Below are positions 7,274 to 12,597 of a stretch of DNA of 12,597 bases, one piece after another. This stretch comes from an uncultured beta proteobacterium (GTDB lineage Bacteria; Pseudomonadota; Gammaproteobacteria; Burkholderiales; Rhodocyclaceae): assembly GCA_903917505.1 (NCBI GenBank), contig CAIXAY010000396.1, positions 1 through 12,597 of the forward strand, read 5' to 3'. Each line of letters starts with the position of its first letter. Position 1 is the stretch's first letter. The notes under the pieces are model-generated. The model saw only the letters and a list, made by a program, of their open reading frames with translations, did not search any database and was not told where the DNA came from. A program made the position numbers and the translations under genes.

Positions 7274-8044
7274 ATGACCTCCTTTCCTGCATTCAAGGTT
7301 GAACGCCTGACCGTGACCGGCTCGCTCACCGACCGCGTCTGCGAGGCGCTCGTGCAACTGATCAGGGGCGAAGATTTCCCGCCCGGTTCGCGCCTGCCGT
7401 CCGAAATGAAGATGGCCGAGCGCTTCGGCGTCAGCCGGACGGTCATCCGCGAAGCGGTATCGCGCTTGAAATCGGAAGGCCTCGTCGACTCGCGCCAGGG
7501 CAGCGGCGTCTTTGTCCGCGAAGGGAACATGGACGCCCCGTTCCGTATCGACCCGAGCAGCATGGACTCGATGCAATCGGTGCTTCAGGTTGTCGAGTTG
7601 CGCAAGGCGCTCGAGGGAGAGATTGCGGCGCTGGCGGCAAAGCGGCGCAGCAGGGCCCAGATGGCGGCAATCAGGCGGGCGCTCAAGGCCATCGACAGCG
7701 ATGTGCGCGCCGGAGGCGACGGCGTCGATGCCGACATCGCCTTCCACCGCTGCATCGCCGAAGCGACCGGGAACCCGCACTTCCTGGCGCTGATCCACTT
7801 CCTGTTCAACTTCCTGCGCAGCGCCACGCAAACGACGCGGGCCATCGAAGCCACCCGCGCGACTCTGTCGCAACAGGTCAGGGACGAGCACCTGGCCATC
7901 GTCGATGCCGTTTCGCGGCAGGACGGCACTGCGGCGCGGGCCGCGGCCCGCCTGCACATGGACCACGCGTCGCGTCGCCTCGACCGACATCAGGACGTTT
8001 CCCGGCGCCCGCGCGACGCGCAAGTCGACAGTCCGCGCCTTTAG
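7274..8044 (+). CDS. GntR-family regulator, FadR subfamily (FCD domain), likely controls the threonate operon
   Basis: A 256-residue regulator. The N-terminal winged helix spans about 17-85, with the GntR signature LPSEMKMAERFGVSRTVIREAVSRLKSEGLV and the wing SRQGSGVFV. The C-terminal helical FCD ligand domain spans about 105-235. Its metal-site residues are visible: D154 and H158 (DIAFH), H206 (DEHLAIV) and H228 (RLHMDH). FCD domains bind organic acids, so L-threonate or an intermediate is a reasonable effector. It is divergent from ltnD and shares the 7177-7204 inverted repeat, and it converges on the 8092-8889 gene with 47 bases between them. The basic tail (RRLDRHQDVSRRPRDAQ) is longer than usual and looks disordered. 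Confidence 0.9.
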   Translation: MTSFPAFKVERLTVTGSLTDRVCEALVQLIRGEDFPPGSRLPSEMKMAERFGVSRTVIREAVSRLKSEGLVDSRQGSGVFVREGNMDAPFRIDPSSMDSMQSVLQVVELRKALEGEIAALAAKRRSRAQMAAIRRALKAIDSDVRAGGDGVDADIAFHRCIAEATGNPHFLALIHFLFNFLRSATQTTRAIEATRATLSQQVRDEHLAIVDAVSRQDGTAARAAARLHMDHASRRLDRHQDVSRRPRDAQVDSPRL

Positions 8045-8091
8045 AGCGAGTGGGCGTTCAGTGCCTCTGAAGTCGCTTCACGCCTTGCCGC

Positions 8092-8889
8092 TCAGGCGGC
8101 GTGGCGCTTGATGTAGGCGAGGTTGTTGGCGTTCCACTGGTTTTCGAGGCGACTCGTGACTTCGAACGATTCCTGCCACGTGAGCCAGTGCTCGAGGATG
8201 CGATTGATGCCGCGCGCCTCGGGATTGACCGCCTTGATCAGATAATCGTAATCGAGCAGGCCGCTGCCCAGTTCAGCGCCCTCGAGCGTAAAACCGACCC
8301 AGCCGCCGCGCCGCGTGAAAGCGAAATCCTTGACGTGCAGATTGACGACGTAGGGCGCGCAGCGGTCGATCACCTCGATCGGATTCTCGAGCGCGGCGAC
8401 GCAGTTCGCCGGGTCGAGGCAAATGCCGAGGCTGGGACTGCCGACCGCTTCGACGAGCGAGACGAGGTTGCGCGAACTCAACTGTTCGTAAGTCTCGAGG
8501 CCGATCTTTACTCCCGCCGACTCGTAGTCAGGCAGCGCCTGCTTGAGCAGCGCCTCGGCTTCGGACAGCGTCGGGCGGTGAGCGGGGGTGTTGACCATGC
8601 CGCGCACGACCTTGGCGCCGAGGGCGTCGGCAAGGCGCAGGAAGTTCGCCAGGTGCGCCGGCGCAATCCCTTTCGTTCCGAGTTCGAGGGCGATGCCCAG
8701 CTCATCGGCCAGGGATTTCAAATCGCGCAGTTGCGCGCTGTTATAAGAGAGGATCGGTGCGTAATCGCAGATCTGAAAGACCTCGCCGCCGAGTTCGCGC
8801 GTCTTGCGCAGCATGGCGGGAAGGTCGAGGGGTTGCGGCGCACGATCCGAGTGCTGCCAAAAAAAGGCGTAGGTGCCAAGTCCGATCAT
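8092..8889 (-). CDS. Sugar isomerase/epimerase-fold metalloenzyme, candidate 3-oxo-isoapionate decarboxylase (OiaX-like)
   Basis: A 265-residue xylose isomerase-like TIM-barrel protein (AP_endonuc_2 family). A probable metal quartet is E132 (GLETYEQ), D159 (CLDPAN), H185 (NLHVKDF) and E233 (ILEHWL). The N-terminus MIGLGTYAFFWQHSDR and the motif FQICDYAP are distinctive. It differs clearly from OtnI at 3333-4118, so it is not a duplicate. It lies 72 bases after an ApnO-like gene. In published D-apionate pathways, one branch uses an enzyme of this fold (OiaX) to decarboxylate 3-oxo-isoapionate to L-erythrulose. That role is my inference from fold plus neighbour; epimerase or isomerase activity on another sugar acid remains possible. 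AAGGGTGGC gives a fair ribosome site before the ATG. Confidence 0.8.
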   Translation of the reverse strand: MIGLGTYAFFWQHSDRAPQPLDLPAMLRKTRELGGEVFQICDYAPILSYNSAQLRDLKSLADELGIALELGTKGIAPAHLANFLRLADALGAKVVRGMVNTPAHRPTLSEAEALLKQALPDYESAGVKIGLETYEQLSSRNLVSLVEAVGSPSLGICLDPANCVAALENPIEVIDRCAPYVVNLHVKDFAFTRRGGWVGFTLEGAELGSGLLDYDYLIKAVNPEARGINRILEHWLTWQESFEVTSRLENQWNANNLAYIKRHAA

Positions 8890-8961
8890 AGTGCCACCCT
8901 TAAAGTCATCTTGTGTTTTGCCGCGCTCCGGCCGCTGCTGGATGCGCGGCGTCGAACGCGA

Positions 8962-9825
8962 TTAGATCTGCGGCTCGGTCGGATGCAGCATCGTGGCAAT
9001 CGCCTTGTCGAGCACTTCATCTTCCCAGATGCGCTTCCAGTCGTCGCGCAATACGAGACGATTGCCGAGCTGGATGGCCACCTTGCAGGCGTCGGACACC
9101 TGCACCTTGCCCATCTTGCCGAGGAAGACCGCCGACAGGATGTTGATGTGCCCGGTCAGGAAGGAGATCGCCGCATCGCGCGAAATGCCGCGCCGTTCGG
9201 CTTCATCGACCGTTTCGGCCATGGCGTAGAGCGTGGACGCGCCGAGGATTTCGACCAACGTCGGCTCGAGGAAGGCGATGTCGCGTATCCCCATTACATA
9301 GCTGTTGGCCACCGGCGCGAACATCCACTCGCTGACCGAGCGGGCATGCGCGAAATTCTTGTCGTCGCCCTGGATCTTCGCCATGACGATGTCCTGGGTG
9401 CCGGCAAGGCCGCCGAAATGGTCCTGGCGCGCTTCGGGCGTGGCCTGGTCGAGCAGCCATGAGGGATGGCAGGGATGCGCAACGACGAAGGTGCAGTCGT
9501 CCCTGAGCGCGAGTTCCCTGGCCACCGCCGCGGCCGGGTCGAGAATGATCAGCGTCGAGCCGGGCGTCATCATTTTCACGACGCCGACGGAAACCTGCTT
9601 GATGACCACATCGGGAACGGCGAGGACGACGATTTCGCTTTTCGGGATCGCCGTTTCGGCCGCCGTCACGGAGAGGCCGCGCTGTTCGATGCTGGCGATG
9701 CCGGCCGGCGACGTTTCGCAGCAGTAGAGATCGATGGCATCCAGATGCTTGGCCAAGTTTGCGGTTGTCCGGGTGCCCATTTTCCCGCCGGCCCCGATGA
9801 CGGTGACTACAAATTTTTCGCTCAA
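8962..9825 (-). CDS. NAD-dependent oxidoisomerase, ApnO-like (phosphogluconate dehydrogenase C-terminal domain family)
   Basis: A 287-residue dehydrogenase. The Rossmann motif is GAGGKMG (11-17). Conserved blocks follow: AHPCHPS (116-121), DHFGG (135-139), FLEPTLVEILGA (E187), FLTGHINIL (H226) and SDACKVAIQLGNRL, then DDWKRIWE. These recall the D-apionate oxidoisomerase (ApnO) family, which oxidises D-apionate and shifts its carbon skeleton to 3-oxo-isoapionate; H117, H120 and E187 are possible metal ligands. The start is TTG: AGGAG lies 7 bases upstream and no ATG is close. It is the middle gene of transporter-oxidoisomerase-isomerase-fold enzyme. The family resemblance is from recalled motifs, so the exact substrate is uncertain. 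Confidence 0.82.
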   Translation of the reverse strand: MSEKFVVTVIGAGGKMGTRTTANLAKHLDAIDLYCCETSPAGIASIEQRGLSVTAAETAIPKSEIVVLAVPDVVIKQVSVGVVKMMTPGSTLIILDPAAAVARELALRDDCTFVVAHPCHPSWLLDQATPEARQDHFGGLAGTQDIVMAKIQGDDKNFAHARSVSEWMFAPVANSYVMGIRDIAFLEPTLVEILGASTLYAMAETVDEAERRGISRDAAISFLTGHINILSAVFLGKMGKVQVSDACKVAIQLGNRLVLRDDWKRIWEDEVLDKAIATMLHPTEPQI

Positions 9826-9858
9826 GATAATTCTCCTAGGTAAATGTCTTGCTCAGAA

Positions 9859-9886
9859 TCATGGCCGTTTCGTATGAGGGCCATGA
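9859..9886. repeat. Inverted repeat upstream of the ApnO-like gene
   Basis: TCATGGCC (9859-9866) and GGCCATGA (9879-9886) are perfect 8-bp inverted arms with a 12-base spacer, 34 bases upstream of the TTG start. It could be a regulator site for a promoter internal to the operon or an mRNA hairpin. No convincing -35/-10 pair was seen beside it. Confidence 0.45.
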
Positions 9887-9948
9887 CGACCGCCAAGGGT
9901 CTTGTGTTGAAAAAGGATCCCGCTTCCCGAACCGCAGGCTTCGACGAA

Positions 9949-9967
9949 CTCGGCAACTCTTGCCGAG
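9949..9967 (-). repeat. Intercistronic hairpin between transporter and ApnO-like genes
   Basis: CTCGGCAA (9949-9956) and TTGCCGAG (9960-9967) form a perfect 8-bp stem with a 3-base loop, 49 bases after the transporter stop on the minus strand. No T-run follows, so it is more likely an mRNA-stabilising or processing hairpin, or a weak attenuator, than a full terminator. Confidence 0.5.
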
Positions 9968-10016
9968 CGCCGGTCAACTCGCCGGGACCCACTCCCCCGT
10001 TACAAACGTTCTCCCG

Positions 10017-11345
10017 TCAGGCTTTGGCAGCGGCGCTGACTGCGCCTGTGCCTTTTGATTGTCCGAGCATGACCATCAGCACCGCCGACATCAGCATGCA
10101 GCAGCCGACCACCAGCATCGGTATGATGTAAGCACCCGTCATATCCTTGAGGGCGCCGGTGATATAGCCGGCCGAAAAGCCCGCGATATTGCCGACCGTA
10201 TTGATCAGCGCCACCACCGCCGCAGCTTGCGCGCCGGTGAGGAACTTGGTGGGCAGGGTCCAGAAGTTGGGCAGTGCAGCAAAAATCGAACAGGCCGTAA
10301 TCGTCACCACGGCGACCGTCGATACGGGCGAGCCCATGAACAGCGCCAGCGGGATGCTCACCGCCCCGGTCAATGCCGGCAAGGCGATATGCCAGGTACG
10401 GCAACCGCGGCGCGTCGCGTCTTTCGACCAGAAGTACAGGGCGAATGCGGCAGGCAGATAGGGAATCGCGGTGATCAGGCCCTTCTGGAATACGTTGAAG
10501 GTAGTGCCAAACTGCTGCTGGAAGCCATTGATGATCGTCGGCAGGAAGAACGCCAGGGCATAAAGGCCGTAGACGAAACCGAAGTAGATCAGGCACAACA
10601 CCCAGACACGGCCGTTGAGCATCGCCGTCCATATGCTCTCGTGCTTGGATGTGCTTTGCACCTCGGCTTTTTCCCGCTCGAGTTCAGCGACTAGCCAGCG
10701 CTTTTCGTCCTCATTCAGCCATTTGGCATCGGCCGGCCGGTCGACGAGATAGAACCAGGCGACCAATCCAATCGCGATGGCTGGGACCGACACGCCAAGA
10801 TACATCACGCGCCATCCGGCCATGCCGAACAGGCCGTCATAGCCGATCATCCAGGCGGCCAGCGGTGCGCCCAGGACAATGGTCAACGGTTGCGCCAGAT
10901 AGAACAGCGAGAGAATCCTGCTGCGGTAGCGCCCCGGGACCCAAAGACTGAGGTAGAGGATGGCACCCGGGAAGAAGCCCGCCTCGGCGACGCCGAGCAG
11001 CACGCGCAGGGTATAAAGCCCATCGACCGTCTGTACCCAGGCAAACAGCAGCGAGACCAGGCCCCAGGACACCATGATGCGGGCCAGCCATTTGCGCGCG
11101 CCATAGCGGTGAAGCGCCAGGTTGCTCGGCACCTCGAGCAGGATGTAGCCGATGAAGAAGATGCCGGAGGCCAGCCCGAACTGGGCAGCGGTCAGCCCAA
11201 TGTCGCGGTTCATTCCGTTGGGACCGGCGAAGGCGATGGCGGTGCGGTCCAGGAAATTGATGAAGAACATGAGCGCGACAAAAGGCACAAGGCGCATCGA
11301 GACCTTGCGAATCGCCGATTGCTCGGTTGTAGAGACGGTGGTCAT
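10017..11345 (-). CDS. MFS transporter, anion:cation symporter family (sugar-acid/organic-anion uptake)
   Basis: A 442-residue inner-membrane protein with about 12 predicted hydrophobic helices. The first helix ends in FINFLDRTAIAFAGPNGMNRDIG, a hallmark of the ACS group that includes tartrate, phthalate, galactonate and hexuronate carriers (D33-R34). The loop after helix 2 has HRYGARKWLAR, and helix 4 has GVAEAGFFPGAILYLSLWVP. The central cytoplasmic loop contains DRPADAKWLNEDEKRWL (202-218), common in this group. The protein probably imports the acid sugar used by the ApnO-like and isomerase-fold enzymes downstream, or L-threonate. GAGGGGAA lies just before the ATG. It is the first gene of the right-hand minus-strand unit, divergent from the NanR-like regulator across 639 bases. 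Confidence 0.9.
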   Translation of the reverse strand: MTTVSTTEQSAIRKVSMRLVPFVALMFFINFLDRTAIAFAGPNGMNRDIGLTAAQFGLASGIFFIGYILLEVPSNLALHRYGARKWLARIMVSWGLVSLLFAWVQTVDGLYTLRVLLGVAEAGFFPGAILYLSLWVPGRYRSRILSLFYLAQPLTIVLGAPLAAWMIGYDGLFGMAGWRVMYLGVSVPAIAIGLVAWFYLVDRPADAKWLNEDEKRWLVAELEREKAEVQSTSKHESIWTAMLNGRVWVLCLIYFGFVYGLYALAFFLPTIINGFQQQFGTTFNVFQKGLITAIPYLPAAFALYFWSKDATRRGCRTWHIALPALTGAVSIPLALFMGSPVSTVAVVTITACSIFAALPNFWTLPTKFLTGAQAAAVVALINTVGNIAGFSAGYITGALKDMTGAYIIPMLVVGCCMLMSAVLMVMLGQSKGTGAVSAAAKA

Positions 11346-11501
11346 GCGGGTTCCCCTCTTGTCATTACTGTCGTAAAACCTGACGCGCTTTTTAAGAAAG
11401 CGATTGCAAACATTGTTCTAGTCCCGCCTGAATACCGGATAGGCATCGATATTTTTCAAGATCGTTCTTTCCATCAAACCGCCTCCGAAATCCTCATCTC
11501 C

Positions 11502-11514
11502 TGACAGGCTGTCA
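11502..11514. promoter_or_regulatory. Short palindrome, possible operator upstream of transporter
   Basis: TGACAG (11502-11507) and CTGTCA (11509-11514) form a perfect palindrome around one central G, about 157 bases upstream of the transporter start. Its compact form is what a dimeric regulator would contact. Which protein binds, if any, cannot be told from the sequence. Confidence 0.35.
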
Positions 11515-11703
11515 CGTTCGCCGCGGTGAAGCACGTACTCGATTGCTCTGTTAATCAATGCTCCGCCGGAATTTGTGCGATGAGGTGATTCCTATTTGTG
11601 GTCGCAATCCCACTCTGCGATCCACCCCTTAGCAAAGCCCCCTTGGAAATAAGCCCCTAGAACTCTTGCCCGGTTACATTCTGTCACAAATCTTTTTACT
11701 TGT

Positions 11704-11730
11704 ATACTCATATCGTGGCATGATGAGTAT
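11704..11730. repeat. Inverted repeat ATACTCAT/ATGAGTAT in intergenic region
   Basis: ATACTCAT (11704-11711) and ATGAGTAT (11723-11730) are perfect 8-bp arms with an 11-base spacer. The arrangement (8-9 bp arms, spacer near 10) resembles the operator-like repeat at 7177-7204, although the bases differ. No T-run follows on either strand, so a terminator is unlikely. Confidence 0.45.
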
Positions 11731-11784
11731 GCCTCTTGAGCGTTGATATTGCTCCCTGCTCTGGCGGAATCGTGGGAAAAGACA

Positions 11785-11855
11785 CAGAAGCGGCTAACGC
11801 TCCCTACGCCACCGTGCGGATGATCGGCGAAACGCGAGGCTTTTGGACGCTTCTG
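11785..11855. repeat. 71-base element bounded by CAGAAGCG/CGCTTCTG inverted repeats
   Basis: CAGAAGCG (11785-11792) and CGCTTCTG (11848-11855) are perfect 8-bp arms enclosing a more GC-rich 55-base core in an AT-rich setting. The core holds a further small hairpin, AGCG-GCTAA-CGCT (11789-11801), that overlaps and would compete with the outer stem. The length is tRNA-like, but no T-loop or anticodon arm is recognisable on either strand. It might be a structured 5' element, a small repeat of the genome, or chance. Confidence 0.35.
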
Positions 11856-11882
11856 CAAACACATGAGAAAACACATTTTGCA

Positions 11883-11925
11883 TATAATGTCTCGGCTTTC
11901 TGAACACCGCTTGTCTTTGGTGTTC
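11883..11925 (+). promoter_or_regulatory. Candidate promoter and operator for the NanR-like regulator
   Basis: A perfect -10 box TATAAT is at 11883-11888, with no good -35 at the usual distance. Directly after it, GAACACC (11902-11908) and GGTGTTC (11919-11925) form a perfect 7-bp inverted repeat with a 10-base spacer, over the expected transcription start. This is a natural autorepression site for the gene at 11985. It does not contain the GGTATA repeats bound by E. coli NanR. Confidence 0.5.
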
Positions 11926-11984
11926 GAGATTCGTGGTTTTGCTAACCTGTTGGTCTGAATGTGCTTTTGGAAAGCTATCTCCCA

Positions 11985-12597
11985 ATGTCTGAAATAAAGA
12001 AAAGAATAATTCAACGAAAAAAACTTTCGGATATTGTTTTCGAACAACTCGTCACGCTTATCCAGGAAGAAGGACTTGAACCTGGGAACCAGTTACCAGG
12101 CGAACGCGAGTTGATGGACACCTTCGGTGTGGGCCGGCCTGTCGTGCGGGAAGCGATGCAACGCCTCGCCAGCAAGGGCATGATTTCGATTCAGCACGGC
12201 GAGCGAGCTCGGGTCATCAAAGTTGACATGAACTCGATGATCAGTCAGATCGACCTCGCGGCGCGGCATCTGCTGTCCAGCTCGACTGAGAATGTCGATC
12301 ATCTTCGTGACGCCCGCCTGTTTTTCGAGACAGGTTTGGTGAAAGTGGCGGCTCAACGTGCGTCGCCTGAGGATATCGACCGCCTCAACGACGCCGTCTC
12401 CTTGATGCGCAAAAATCTGGACAGCGAGTACTTCATTCCTGCCGATATGGATTTCCATCATGAGATCGCGCGAATTTCCGGAAATCCCATCTACCTCGCT
12501 GTGTCCCAGGCAATTCTTCACTGGATGGCCGATTACCGCATGGATATGCTCAGCTATAAGACCCAGCATACCGCCCTTGCCGAGCATGAGCGAATCC
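11985..12597 (+). CDS. GntR-family regulator, NanR-like (FadR subfamily), 3' end beyond window
   Basis: The first 204 codons are present and the frame is open to the last base. The winged helix spans about 11-80: RKKLSDIVFEQLVTLIQ, then LPGERELMDTFGVGRPVVREAMQRLASKGMISI, then HGERARV in the wing. This closely resembles E. coli NanR in the HTH (NVGRPSVREAL and NGERARV). The FCD ligand domain follows, with LFFETGLVKVAA, the metal residues D154 and H158 (ADMDFHHEI), SGNPIYLAV, and a third ligand H201 near the cut end. NanR itself senses sialic acid, but no nan genes are here; the divergent transporter unit is the likelier target. The ATG at 11985 is preceded by GGAAAG at a slightly long distance. 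Confidence 0.9.
   Translation, partial: MSEIKKRIIQRKKLSDIVFEQLVTLIQEEGLEPGNQLPGERELMDTFGVGRPVVREAMQRLASKGMISIQHGERARVIKVDMNSMISQIDLAARHLLSSSTENVDHLRDARLFFETGLVKVAAQRASPEDIDRLNDAVSLMRKNLDSEYFIPADMDFHHEIARISGNPIYLAVSQAILHWMADYRMDMLSYKTQHTALAEHERI

Larger units (their letters stand above)
11346..11984. other. AT-richer intergenic region between divergent transporter and regulator genes
   Basis: This 639-base stretch has no convincing gene. It is visibly richer in A and T than the flanking genes. It holds the upstream signals of both the transporter (minus) and the NanR-like regulator (plus), several inverted repeats listed separately, and a short palindrome GCTTT/AAAGC at 11388-11402. A weak minus-strand promoter candidate has TTGAAA at 11459-11454 with a poor -10. 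A minus-strand open frame crosses 11592-12047 but overlaps the regulator start and lacks family features. Its last 39 codons (11711-11592, MSIQVKRFVTECNRARVLG...) could be a small protein, but no ribosome site supports it. Confidence 0.6.

Noticed and set aside
8080..8102. Terminator between gntR and the 8092-8889 gene
   Set aside because: ACGCC/GGCGT arms can pair with a bulge, but the stem overlaps the end of the coding region and no T-run follows.
3333..8889. OtnI (3333-4118) and the 8092-8889 protein as recent duplicates
   Set aside because: They share the TIM-barrel fold and metal-residue order, but the sequences differ throughout, including N-termini and active-site motifs.
11359..11365. 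TTGTCAT upstream of the transporter as a second copy of the 7178 operator half-site
   Set aside because: Only a 7-base match without a paired arm, and it lies at the ribosome site. Too short to support shared regulation.
11785..11855. tRNA-like gene (71 bases with complementary ends)
   Set aside because: No T-loop consensus, no anticodon stem and no D-arm could be found on either strand; the end arms are 8 bp, not 7.
11592..12047. 151-residue minus-strand open frame as a full gene
   Set aside because: It runs antisense over the start of the clear NanR-like gene, its start has no ribosome site, and it lacks recognisable domains. Only the last 39 codons were kept as a weak possibility.
1..12597. 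CRISPR array, insertion sequence or prophage
   Set aside because: No regularly spaced direct repeats, transposase, integrase or phage genes were found in either strand.

Overview
The window reads as chromosomal DNA from a GC-rich proteobacterium, most likely a betaproteobacterium of the Rhodocyclaceae or Burkholderiales type. This rests on codon bias, on protein style and on the mix of an Acr3-type arsenic operon, RlmF, glutathione-dependent formaldehyde genes and acid-sugar catabolism. It was not checked against any database.

Left end (1-1002, minus strand): an arsenic resistance operon arsR-arsC-acr3, with the genes joined by 4-bp stop/start overlaps. acr3 runs off the window. Next is rlmF (1056-2048, minus), a 23S rRNA adenine methyltransferase. 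On the plus strand (2254-3252) lies a decayed formaldehyde-oxidation pair. A class III alcohol dehydrogenase gene (adhC/frmA) has lost about 100 central codons and its frame. The next gene, S-formylglutathione hydrolase (fghA/frmB), is reduced to its two ends. A convergent hairpin closes this unit.

Centre (3333-8044): a four-gene minus-strand operon, ltnD-otnK-otnC-otnI, encodes the complete known route from L-threonate to dihydroxyacetone phosphate. LtnD oxidises, OtnI isomerises, OtnK phosphorylates and OtnC decarboxylates. It is divergent from a FadR-type GntR regulator. A strong inverted repeat (7177-7204) in the shared intergenic region holds an exact match to the FadR-family half-site pattern.

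Right part (8092-12597): a second divergon of the same design. The minus strand carries an MFS organic-anion transporter, an ApnO-like NAD-dependent oxidoisomerase started by TTG, and a sugar isomerase-fold metalloenzyme resembling the oxo-isoapionate decarboxylase (OiaX) group. A NanR-like GntR regulator, cut by the window end, faces away on the plus strand. The 639-bp AT-richer intergenic region between them holds several inverted repeats. The pair of enzymes suggests oxidation and decarboxylation of D-apionate or a related branched acid sugar, but the substrate is inferred. The two divergons sit back to back and form a small acid-sugar catabolic island.

The observations most worth checking are the double internal deletion in adhC-fghA, the apionate-like module next to a complete threonate pathway, and the operator-like repeats upstream of both GntR genes.
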